Shown here one piece after another: positions 39,963 to 47,762 of a stretch of DNA of 64,000 nucleotides. Position 1 is the first letter of the stretch, and every line of letters starts with the position of its first letter. The notes beneath the pieces were generated by a model that was given only the letters and a program-made list of their open reading frames with translations, did no database searches and was not told the origin of the DNA. Source of the DNA: Roseimaritima multifibrata (GTDB lineage: Bacteria; Planctomycetota; Planctomycetia; Pirellulales; Pirellulaceae); the NCBI RefSeq assembly GCF_007741495.1, contig NZ_CP036262.1, positions 3,906,001 through 3,970,000 on the forward strand, written 5' to 3'. A program made the position numbers and the translations under genes.

Positions 39963-41444
39963 CTATTCGCCAACCCTTTCCAGCTTTGCCGCTTTCATGA
40001 TCGCGAGCCACTTCTTTTGAGTTTCCTCGGATGGCTGGTCGACCTTCACAGAATAGGCCAAGCGGTGGACATCGTTGTCTGCCCGAAACAATCGCACCAA
40101 TTGATGACGCTTGGCAAACTGAGGACTGCCCGGTAGTTCAAGGGCAACGATCACAGAGTCGTCCTGGACGTCCAAAATCTGATGCTCCATTTTCGGTTGA
40201 GCCGCTTTCACTTGAGCCACAAATTTTGCGGCGATCTCTTTGCTTGTCCCGATGTTTGCGGCTCCAAGGATCCTTTGGACTTCGACCTGCTCCGTCCAAT
40301 TGGAAATCATTTCTCCCGGCAAATAATAGCGAGCGGTGACTTGACCGTCCGCTTTGTTGCGAATCCCGCATCGCCATCCACGGCCATCCAAATCAACAGA
40401 AACAATTTCTGTCGGTCGAAACATAGCCTCGGTTGCGTTTCGCAAATCGATGGTTTCATGGATTCGTCCTGCTTGGAAATCAACAGCATAGAACGCATAA
40501 ACATACCGTTTGCGGTCGTCCCCCAAATCGACGATCTGATCGGGTTCGCCCAGCAAACCGGTCACGGTTTCTGGAGGAACTCCCACCGTAAAGACGCCCA
40601 TCGATTCAAATTTATGAAACAGTGCAGCCAGCCCCATCGCGGCGCCTGCATGTTTCGGATCCACCTTTACCGCAACGCGCAACTGGGTCCAGGCGCGCGG
40701 ATAATTTCCGATTTGATATAGCGCCATAGCAAAGTTTGCTCGAGCACCAGCATCCAGAGGGTTCGCGGTGGTGGCGGCCTCCAAATCAGGCAGCCGCTGA
40801 GCGATAGCTGCCAGATCGACGGCAGGTACCGGAGCGGGATCCTTTTCGGTCAGATTGGAAGCCATCTTTGGCAATGCTTTTAACTCGCCCTTTGCCGATG
40901 CAGCCGCCGGGGCGCTGGTCGCCGATAGTTTCCCGACGTCATCTAACCGCATAATCTTAAATCTGGAACCGTCCCAAAGGGCCATCACCTCCGCGGTCGC
41001 TTCATCAGTGGTGTGATAAAAACCATAACACTGCGTAATATCAACGTTGGCGCGATCCGCGTGATTCGCAGCTCGTTCAGCTCCGAAAGACTGCGTGGCG
41101 TTACCAAACGCAGCGTCCTTCGTTAACACATCGATTCCGGTCTGCGAAATTTCACTTCGTTTGATAAACCCGTCGAGCATTTCCGGGCGGAAATTCGGAG
41201 GTAGCACGAAGTATTCGGACGCGGAAACATAATCCTCCTGTTCCAATAGTCCAAAGACCTTGTTCAAGGTGTCGATAAGAACTTCCTTGGTCGGCCCCGC
41301 CGGCTGTGCTTCGGCATCCGTTGCGAGCTGCTTCAATCCATCTTGACCGCTGCAGTTGAGCAGCGAGTTCGCGGGCAGCCCAAAACCGCACGCGATCAAA
41401 GATACCAGGCCGAGAACCCGGCAATGGTGCAGACGGTTGATCAT
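39963..41444 (-). CDS. exported TPR-repeat protein
   Basis: About 493 residues from ATG 41444 (a start at 41606 would put 54 unlikely residues before the signal peptide VLGLVSLIACGFGLPANS). The sequence ALPDLEAATTANPLDAGARANFAMALYQIGNYPRAW followed by RVAVKVDPKHAGAAMGLAA shows tetratricopeptide repeats near residues 215-280. The C-terminal half has no recognised domain (ITEP..VTGLLGEPDQIVDLGDDRKRYVYAF). Likely a periplasmic scaffold, function unknown. The 5' flank lies next to a 110-bp tandem array. Confidence 0.7.
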   Translation of the reverse strand: MINRLHHCRVLGLVSLIACGFGLPANSLLNCSGQDGLKQLATDAEAQPAGPTKEVLIDTLNKVFGLLEQEDYVSASEYFVLPPNFRPEMLDGFIKRSEISQTGIDVLTKDAAFGNATQSFGAERAANHADRANVDITQCYGFYHTTDEATAEVMALWDGSRFKIMRLDDVGKLSATSAPAAASAKGELKALPKMASNLTEKDPAPVPAVDLAAIAQRLPDLEAATTANPLDAGARANFAMALYQIGNYPRAWTQLRVAVKVDPKHAGAAMGLAALFHKFESMGVFTVGVPPETVTGLLGEPDQIVDLGDDRKRYVYAFYAVDFQAGRIHETIDLRNATEAMFRPTEIVSVDLDGRGWRCGIRNKADGQVTARYYLPGEMISNWTEQVEVQRILGAANIGTSKEIAAKFVAQVKAAQPKMEHQILDVQDDSVIVALELPGSPQFAKRHQLVRLFRADNDVHRLAYSVKVDQPSEETQKKWLAIMKAAKLERVGE

Positions 41445-42318
41445 GATCTTATCTTTCGCGGAGCGAGGTGTGAAATTTGGTTGACCGAAATGGATAGTAT
41501 CGTCTTCCACGACGCGAAAGTAGTGTTTGCGGGCTTTGCTTTCGCGGGGAACGTGAATGATAAAAGTGACCGTTCCTGAGCGGGTTGCTATTGTACGGCA
41601 ATACATCAGAAAATCCCAATCCGCAGCGTCAGCGAGCGACCGAAAACCCGGTCCGCAATCCCTCGTTTACCAGACTGCGGCATTAGGCGCGAGCCCTCCG
41701 GCCCATACGCCGTGCTTCAGAAGCGATTGCCGGACGGCTTGCGCCGTTCCGCTAAGAAGACGGCCGCAACAAGTCAGCAACCTTCTTAGCGGCAGGGCGC
41801 GAGCCCTCCGGCCCATACGCAACGTTTCAGAAGCGATTGCCGGACGGCTTGCGCCGTTCCGCTAAGAAGACGGCCGCAACAAGTCAGCAACCTTCTTAGC
41901 GGCAGGGCGCGAGCCCTCCGGCCCATACGCAGTGCTTCAAAAGCGATTGCCGGACGGCTTGCGCCGTTCCGCTAAGAAGACGGCCGCAACAAGTCAGCAA
42001 CCTTCTTAGCGGCAGGGCGCGAGCCCTCCGGCCCATACGCAACGTTTCAGAAGCGATTGCCGGACGGCTTGCGCCGTTCCGCTAAGAAGACGGCCGCAAC
42101 GAGTCAGCAACCTTCTTAGCGGCAGGGCGCGAGCCCTCCGGCCCATACGCCGTGCTTCAGAAGCGATTGCCGGACGGCTTGCGCCGTTCCGCTAAGAAAA
42201 TTGATGGCATTGGTCGCAAGCACGGAAACGGAACCCTTTCGGCAACCAGCAGGCGCGACGCACCTACCACCAGGCCCTCAAGACCGCCGCCAACCCGCTG
42301 ACAAGGCAAGGCAGCGAA
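41445..42318. other. gap between TPR and CNNM-like genes with tandem array
   Basis: Both flanking genes are on the minus strand, so the gap holds the promoter of the TPR gene and the 3' region of the CNNM-like gene. Most of it is the 110-bp tandem array 41686-42213. No coding frame is supported; repeated frames inside the array reflect the repeat. Confidence 0.7.
41686..42213. repeat. 110-bp tandem repeat, 4.7 copies
   Basis: Copies start at 41686, 41796, 41906, 42016 and 42126 (each GGCGCGAGCCCTCCGG), giving a period of exactly 110. Each unit holds ACGGC-TTGC-GCCGT and an inverted pair GCTAAGAAG/CTTCTTAGC. The last copy ends in GCTAAGAAAATTGATGGCATTGG, like the right end of the 135-bp element at 10396-10530 (TAAGAAAGTAGATGGCATTG). 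Copies differ at a few positions only (GTGCTTCAG, ACGTTTCAG, GTGCTTCAA). Confidence 0.9.
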
Positions 42319-43398
42319 TCAATCGCTCTTCGGAGCGTCTGGGATTGAATCTGTTTTGATTCCTTGCTTTTCCAAACGGGACTTCCATCGCTCTCGGGCA
42401 AGCATCTGCATGTCGACCGTCACATCCTCCTCATCGACAATCTCCAAACCTAGCAGGGTTTCCAGAACGTCTTCCAGCGTGACGATTCCTTCGACGCCTC
42501 CAAAACGATCCATCACTATCGCGATATGAGCGCGAGCGTTTAGCAGCGTATCAAAAACGGCTGTGATACTATCATCTTCGTGGACCGCAAGAATTTCGCG
42601 AGAAAACGACTCAAGCGGTTGGTCCATTTTCCCCGCAGCGATTGCGGTCAACAATTCATTTTTCAACACAAAACCAGAAATTGCGTCGCGACGCTGATCG
42701 TACAAAGGGATTCGGGAAACAGGGACTGAAGCGATTTCCGAACTGATATCCGCAAGCGTCTTTGATTTCTCCAGCGAAATCACCACGGAGGCTGGCGTCA
42801 TCACGTCCTCCACGGTGATCGATTCAAGCGTCAGAAGGTTCCTTAAGATGCGTGACTCATTCTTCTTTAGCAGCCCCTCACTGGTGCCAAGTTCTGCAAC
42901 CGCAGCGATTTCAGCCCGAGTCACCAATTTCTGCGATTGGTCTCCGGCCAACCACTTCGTCAGAATCTCCGACATCCAGACCAGGGGAAACATCAGCACA
43001 ATAAGCCAGCGGACAAAGATCGAGACCACGCCAGCCAATCGCCGCCAGTGCAGTGCCCCAATCGTTTTCGGGATGATCTCACTTAACACCAGAATCAGCA
43101 ACGTCAGTACCGCACTGATCAAGCCTACATAGTTATCCCCCCACATCGAGGCAGCTTGGGCGCCGACGCCAGCAGCACCAACGGTATGGGCGATGGTATT
43201 CAGACTGAGGATAGCCGACAGAGGGCGATCAATATTCGCTTTCAGAGCGACGATTCGCTGAGCGGATGCTGTCGTTTCCTTCCGCAGATGCGCGATGTAG
43301 CTGGGAGTTATCGAAAGCAAAACCGCTTCGGCAATCGAACAAAGAAACGAAAACCCTATCGCGACAGCTAGATAGGTGAATAGCAGCACATAATCCAT
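42319..43398 (-). CDS. CNNM/HlyC-CorC type membrane protein with CBS domains
   Basis: About 359 residues from ATG 43398 (GTG at 43431 is the other choice). The N-terminal half is a DUF21/CNNM membrane domain with four segments (LLFTYLAVAIGFSFLCSIAEA, LSAILSLNTIAHTVGAAGVG, ISAVLTLLILVLSEIIPKTI, WLIVLMFPLVWMSEILTKW), the SEIIPKTI signature of magnesium-efflux CNNM/CorC proteins. A CBS pair follows (VEDVMTPASVVISLEK, HIAIVMDRFGGVEGIVTLED). The C-terminal CorC_HlyC domain seems absent, since the protein ends soon after the CBS region. Probable ion (Mg2+) transport or sensing. Confidence 0.88.
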   Translation of the reverse strand: MDYVLLFTYLAVAIGFSFLCSIAEAVLLSITPSYIAHLRKETTASAQRIVALKANIDRPLSAILSLNTIAHTVGAAGVGAQAASMWGDNYVGLISAVLTLLILVLSEIIPKTIGALHWRRLAGVVSIFVRWLIVLMFPLVWMSEILTKWLAGDQSQKLVTRAEIAAVAELGTSEGLLKKNESRILRNLLTLESITVEDVMTPASVVISLEKSKTLADISSEIASVPVSRIPLYDQRRDAISGFVLKNELLTAIAAGKMDQPLESFSREILAVHEDDSITAVFDTLLNARAHIAIVMDRFGGVEGIVTLEDVLETLLGLEIVDEEDVTVDMQMLARERWKSRLEKQGIKTDSIPDAPKSD

Positions 43399-43582
43399 AA
43401 GGAAAATCCATTGGGGAATCGCAGAATTCACGCAGTTTAGAGAATTCTCACCGTCCCCACCACGCTAGTCACCCGCTTCCAAAGTTCCCATGCGATTGGA
43501 GGCGAATCAACGGCGATGAAAAGTTGAATCCACGGCGTCAAATGATGGTCGATTGCCGGGCCCGCAAGGGAGCTTGGAATGG

Positions 43583-44425
43583 TCAAGCTGAACTGACGGC
43601 GGTACTGACATTACCAGGATCTAGCAGTTGGTCGTTTGATTCTTGCTCATTCGCCCAGACCTCCAACTGCGTACCCTCTGCGTCCCCACGGATCGTGCTA
43701 AACGCGACGTCCGCCGCATCTCGTCCGGTCCCAATTCGCACGAACCCGCCGACCGGGGCCAACCGAGTTGCATCGAACAAAAACCAGCGTCCATCCAAAT
43801 AGGCTTCAAAGAAACCGTGAAAGTCGGGTGGGTTCAGATTGACCGCGTATCCGGCAACGTACCTAGCGGGAATCCCCATGGCGCGACAGAGGCTGATCGC
43901 CACGTGCGCGAAATCGCGGCAGACGCCTGATTTTTGCTCCAGCACATCGCATGCTGTCGTCGTGGGCCCCGTGCTGCCAGGCAGATAGGCCAGTTCATTG
44001 AAAGTCCAATTGCAGATCGCCGTCACGCGGGAATAGCCGGGAAGCAACGTTCCGAACTGATCCATCGCAAACCGTAATAACTTGTCCGATTCGGCGTACC
44101 GGCTCGGATTCAGATAAGTCAGAACGTCTGCCGGGAGTTGTTCATACGGAGTTTCACCAACCTCCGTTGCATCGGCCTGCTGGGCATTCATGTTGACGGT
44201 CGCGCGATAGTTGACCGTCAGCGGCCCTGGTGGAACGGAGAGCCTTACTAAACGGTTGCCAAGCGGACTGACCGCGCATTCTTCGAACTGATGAAACGGT
44301 TCGACTTCGAGCGATTCAGAAACCGTCTGCTGATGCTCATTCTGCGTGACGGATATATTAAAAAGAAACGTGGTCGGCGAATTGACTTGGTAGCCGATAC
44401 GGCAACCAACTTGGATCTGGTTCAT
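43583..44425 (-). CDS. transglutaminase-like family protein
   Basis: A 280-residue protein with an N-terminal beta domain and the transglutaminase-like core: KSGVCRDFAHVAISLCRAMGI (catalytic Cys), PDFHGFFEAYLDGRWFLFDATRL (His and Asp). The N-terminal domain begins CRIGYQVNSPTTFLF, the usual companion of these bacterial cysteine-protease-like enzymes. No signal peptide is seen, so it may act in the cytoplasm. It is divergent from the hypothetical gene at 44629. Confidence 0.9.
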   Translation of the reverse strand: MNQIQVGCRIGYQVNSPTTFLFNISVTQNEHQQTVSESLEVEPFHQFEECAVSPLGNRLVRLSVPPGPLTVNYRATVNMNAQQADATEVGETPYEQLPADVLTYLNPSRYAESDKLLRFAMDQFGTLLPGYSRVTAICNWTFNELAYLPGSTGPTTTACDVLEQKSGVCRDFAHVAISLCRAMGIPARYVAGYAVNLNPPDFHGFFEAYLDGRWFLFDATRLAPVGGFVRIGTGRDAADVAFSTIRGDAEGTQLEVWANEQESNDQLLDPGNVSTAVSSA

Positions 44426-44628
44426 GGATAGCCCTTAACGTCCTGGAAAAATTTGAAATGGGCCGTTCGGCGAATAACGGCGTACTGAATGGATTTAGGT
44501 TCCCACCTTCGGCACACATCTTGCTCTGTTCATTCTGCTAGACGACTGGAACGACGCACATCCTGTGCCAATCCCACGTTTTCAGTTTCCCACAGCCTGC
44601 TTCCTTCAGTGTATCGAAACTTTCAGAC

Positions 44629-45363
44629 ATGAATGACGAATCCGCCAGCTCTTCTTCTTGGCTTGTCCATCAATGGGTCATCGCCGGGATCATCTCCGCC
44701 GGGGCTCGGTTCGTCCCAATACCGTTCGTCGATGAACAGGTACAGAAGCGATGCCGCCGATTTGTGGTCCAGCAAACGCTTGTCGCTCATCGATCCTCCT
44801 TGACGTCCGAGGACCTAGCATCGTTCTACTCGACCGACAGCGGGTGCCTAGGCGGCTGCTTGGGAATGGTGGTTCGCGCACCGTTAAAGCTGTTGCTATT
44901 TCCAATTCGCAAGATTGTGACGATCTTTACCTCCGTTCGCGGCGTTCCACTGGAGATCATGCGTACGGTGCTTATCGGACGCACTTTAGACCGCTACTTG
45001 GAAACAGGTTGGCTGAGCAAAACAACGCTGAAAGAGGACGGGCTACCGTCGCGTGCCATGCAGATGCGGACGGCATTTGAAATCGCGTACGCTCAAATGG
45101 ACTGGCGAACACTAAGGGCCGCGATGTCCGACGCGCTCGGAACCGTCGACCAATGGAAAGCTGCGGCGGTTTCCGGAGCCCAAAAGGTCTTCGCTCACAA
45201 CGAAGAGGCAGTTGAGCAGACGGAATCGATCCCGGCAATCGAGGCGAGTGCAAATAAAGTCCAATCGGTTCTCAAACGATCAGAAACTCTTGCTCTTTTC
45301 GCTGAATTCGATCACCGTTTTGACGAAGCAATTCAGGACTTAAGGAAGAACGTTCATCCATAA
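44629..45363 (+). CDS. hypothetical protein with FVPIPFVDE motif
   Basis: A 244-residue protein. The stretch VIAGIISAGARFVPIPFVDEQVQKR is membrane-associated in appearance and resembles the IPIPxVD motif of EcsC/DUF697-like proteins; another hydrophobic part is LKLLLFPIRKIVTIFTSVRG. The rest is mainly helical and ends with a charged helix (EFDHRFDEAIQDLRKN). No family is assigned with confidence. Confidence 0.65.
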   Translation: MNDESASSSSWLVHQWVIAGIISAGARFVPIPFVDEQVQKRCRRFVVQQTLVAHRSSLTSEDLASFYSTDSGCLGGCLGMVVRAPLKLLLFPIRKIVTIFTSVRGVPLEIMRTVLIGRTLDRYLETGWLSKTTLKEDGLPSRAMQMRTAFEIAYAQMDWRTLRAAMSDALGTVDQWKAAAVSGAQKVFAHNEEAVEQTESIPAIEASANKVQSVLKRSETLALFAEFDHRFDEAIQDLRKNVHP

Positions 45364-45884
45364 CCCAACGTCACTCAACGATTGGACTTCGGCGCAGACG
45401 CCCGCTCGGTTTGATCCTGAAAAGCAATGTTTGTGGCTTCAAAGCGAGCAGTGTGCGCGGTCATCGGACAATGGGAAACGCGTCGAGGGACTTACGATAA
45501 ATATCGTTGCGAGTCGCCTCGCAGACCGCCAGAACCCCAATCGGCTGCGAAACGGCCTGTCGACTTAATCGAAAACGGTGAAAGGTGAGCAGCCCTTTGC
45601 TCGGGACGATAAGGCGACAATCACTAAATCAACGAAGCCGGTAAGCGAGGGATAGCCGACCGTATTCCCGGTCCCTGGCTTACGCAGCGGGTTGGAATTT
45701 TGGTCTCTTGCCACACCAATGCAGTCCGCTGGGCAACCGCCCACTCGTTAATCGCACGTCCCTTGACGACGGACCTGGGGAATGGGTTTCCCTGAAGGAT
45801 GGCACAGCGTTCGCACTACCTTCCAGTACGAATTTGTAATTAACTGAAACCCAAATCAATTGACCAAACCCTTAGGAGCAAGAA
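45364..45884. other. gap with dispersed-repeat fragments
   Basis: Bases 45600-45770 belong to the family seen at 26795-26875 and 31330-31440 (GGCGACAATCACTAAATCAA, GGTAAGCGAGGGATAGCCGA). The sequence before the next gene contains its Shine-Dalgarno TTAGGAG. No gene. Confidence 0.6.
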
Positions 45885-46370
45885 ATGGAATCGCACGAGA
45901 AACTTGTCAGTCTTATGGAACATTTCGACACGGCGATGTTGGTCACGAACACCGTTGACGGGAAACTAGAAGGACGCCCGATGGCCGTCGCCGACCTGAC
46001 CGATTCAGGGGAACTCTGGTTCGTCACCGATCGTCATTCAGGAAAAGTTGCCGAAATGGTGCTGGACAGCGAGGTTGCCATCACGATGCAAGGATCCAGC
46101 AGGTTCGTGTCGATCACCGGTAAAGCATCGTTGGTCGATGATCCTGCGAAGATCAATGAACTGTGGAGTGAAGCATGGAAGGTTTGGTTCCCCAAAGGAA
46201 AAAACGATCCATCGATCACGCTGATAAAGGTTACCCCAGAACGTGGCGAATACTGGGACAATAGTGGGTTCAGCGGCATCCAGTACATGATCAAAGCGGG
46301 TAAAGCTTACATCCAGGGAAAGCCACCTGAAAAAGACGAAGCGATGAACGCATCCGTTACGATGCAGTAA
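45885..46370 (+). CDS. pyridoxamine 5'-phosphate oxidase family protein (general stress protein 26-like)
   Basis: A 161-residue flavin-binding split-barrel protein. FDTAMLVTNTVDGKLEGRPMAVA and ELWFVTDRHSGKVAEM, then ITGKASLVDDPAKINELW and AWFPKG-type segments (here KVWFPKGKNDPSITLIKV) match the short GSP26 branch of PNPOx-like proteins. Such proteins bind FMN and act in stress responses, not vitamin B6 synthesis. It is preceded by TTAGGAG and converges with the beta-helix gene. Confidence 0.88.
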   Translation: MESHEKLVSLMEHFDTAMLVTNTVDGKLEGRPMAVADLTDSGELWFVTDRHSGKVAEMVLDSEVAITMQGSSRFVSITGKASLVDDPAKINELWSEAWKVWFPKGKNDPSITLIKVTPERGEYWDNSGFSGIQYMIKAGKAYIQGKPPEKDEAMNASVTMQ

Positions 46371-46395
46371 CGCCAGAGGCCAACAGACTTCATTT

Positions 46396-47691
46396 TTAGA
46401 AGTGGTTGTTGGTGATGATGATTTCCTTGGGCCCGTTGGTTCCCTGCTCCATTAGAATGGGCATTTTGTAGCGGGGTGGAACGGGCGAGGCCGAATTGCC
46501 GCGGGTTTCGGAAATGATGTTTCCGGTGATGATGACGTTTTTCAACGGAGGGTCATCCGGTTCCTGCCCGCGATCCAGACGGATCGGGAAACAGGCGTGC
46601 TCATCGTGGGGCCAGATCCATGCCGCGTCCCCGTAACCGAATTCGGAAATAATGTTGTTTGCGATGATACTGTCGCCATCTTCATTCCCCCGCTCCGACG
46701 CGGCACCTGGCATCAAACCTATCGCCCAGAGTACCGATTTGGAAAACTGGTTCCCGGTGATCAGGGTATAACGAGATCCATGCATTGCCTTCATACCGAT
46801 GAAGGCATTCACCACGATATTTCCTTGAACCGTGACATGGTCGGCGTGAATATCGATTCCCTGAGCCGCGTTTTCGATGTGGTTGTTTAGCAATCGCACA
46901 TGCTGCGTCTCGGTCGGAGAAGAAACAATGATTGCGGACCCTTGGTGCCAATTATTGACGTACTTCGACTCCCATGTCTGTTTGGAAACCAGCGTGCCGG
47001 CAAGTTCATTCTGTTTGACAAACGTTCCCAGTTGATACTGCTGCTTCATCTCTGGCGTGGCTCTTAAAAACTGCTCAATGACGCGATTCCCTTCGATCAA
47101 CACATCGCTGCATTTGGAGACCGAAATACCTGTCCCATCGATGCAGTTAAAGGCGTATCCGTATTTCTTCCCATCGTTCGCCTGAGTTCGATCGTCGACG
47201 GTAATTCGACTGTAGTTCTGAACCAAACAATCACGAATCGTTACGTGGGAGCTGTCGGTAACGGTGATGGCGCCATCTTTCGCGCGGTTGTTGATGACTT
47301 GCACTTCGTCGATTCGAACGAACGACGCGTTATTAAAACGCAACGCTTCACTTGTGGCCTCTTCCTTCCCCTCGGACCGCGTCAAAGTCACTCCGCGAAT
47401 CGTCACGTGATCTGCATCCAAAAACCGTACAACCGCGGCGTTCGGGTTTTGCTGGATCAAACGACCGTGGCCAAACAATTCGGTTCCGTCCGTTGAAATC
47501 GTCACGGATTCGGAAAGCAGATGATCGCCGGCGGGAATGTAAATCGGCCGGCCCGGATTATCGTCGACGGCGGCTTGAATCGAAGGATAATCGGCGACCG
47601 AACAAGGTTTCCCCGGTTCTTGGGCGAAAAGACCCGACGGAGTCACCAAAACAATCGATAGCCAGGAAAGAACAAACAAAATCGATTTCAT
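46396..47691 (-). CDS. secreted right-handed beta-helix protein
   Basis: A 431-residue exported protein (signal SILFVLSWLSIVLVTPSGLFA). SIQAAVDDNPGRPIYIPAGDHLLSESVTIS is a pectate-lyase_3-like opening, and repeated coils follow (VTIRGVTLTRSEG, VVINNRAKDGAITVTDSSHVT, VLIEGNRVIEQFL, HVTVQGNIVVNAF, PLKNVIITGNIISETRG). The repeats of 20-25 residues indicate a solenoid acting on or binding polysaccharides. Its catalytic site cannot be read from sequence. Confidence 0.85.
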   Translation of the reverse strand: MKSILFVLSWLSIVLVTPSGLFAQEPGKPCSVADYPSIQAAVDDNPGRPIYIPAGDHLLSESVTISTDGTELFGHGRLIQQNPNAAVVRFLDADHVTIRGVTLTRSEGKEEATSEALRFNNASFVRIDEVQVINNRAKDGAITVTDSSHVTIRDCLVQNYSRITVDDRTQANDGKKYGYAFNCIDGTGISVSKCSDVLIEGNRVIEQFLRATPEMKQQYQLGTFVKQNELAGTLVSKQTWESKYVNNWHQGSAIIVSSPTETQHVRLLNNHIENAAQGIDIHADHVTVQGNIVVNAFIGMKAMHGSRYTLITGNQFSKSVLWAIGLMPGAASERGNEDGDSIIANNIISEFGYGDAAWIWPHDEHACFPIRLDRGQEPDDPPLKNVIITGNIISETRGNSASPVPPRYKMPILMEQGTNGPKEIIITNNHF

Positions 47692-47762
47692 GGTTTGGTT
47701 TCAGTCGGCAGAAAAGCAACACGAAGAATGACAGGCCTATCCTGCATCCGAACGGGCAGGTC

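Noticed and set aside
40182-40721. Antisense gene inside the TPR gene.
   Set aside because: It is the complement of a clear coding frame with Cys/His/Arg-rich translation typical of shadow frames.
41686-42213. CRISPR array.
   Set aside because: The repeated unit is 110 bases with no unique spacers, and no cas genes are near; it is a plain tandem repeat.
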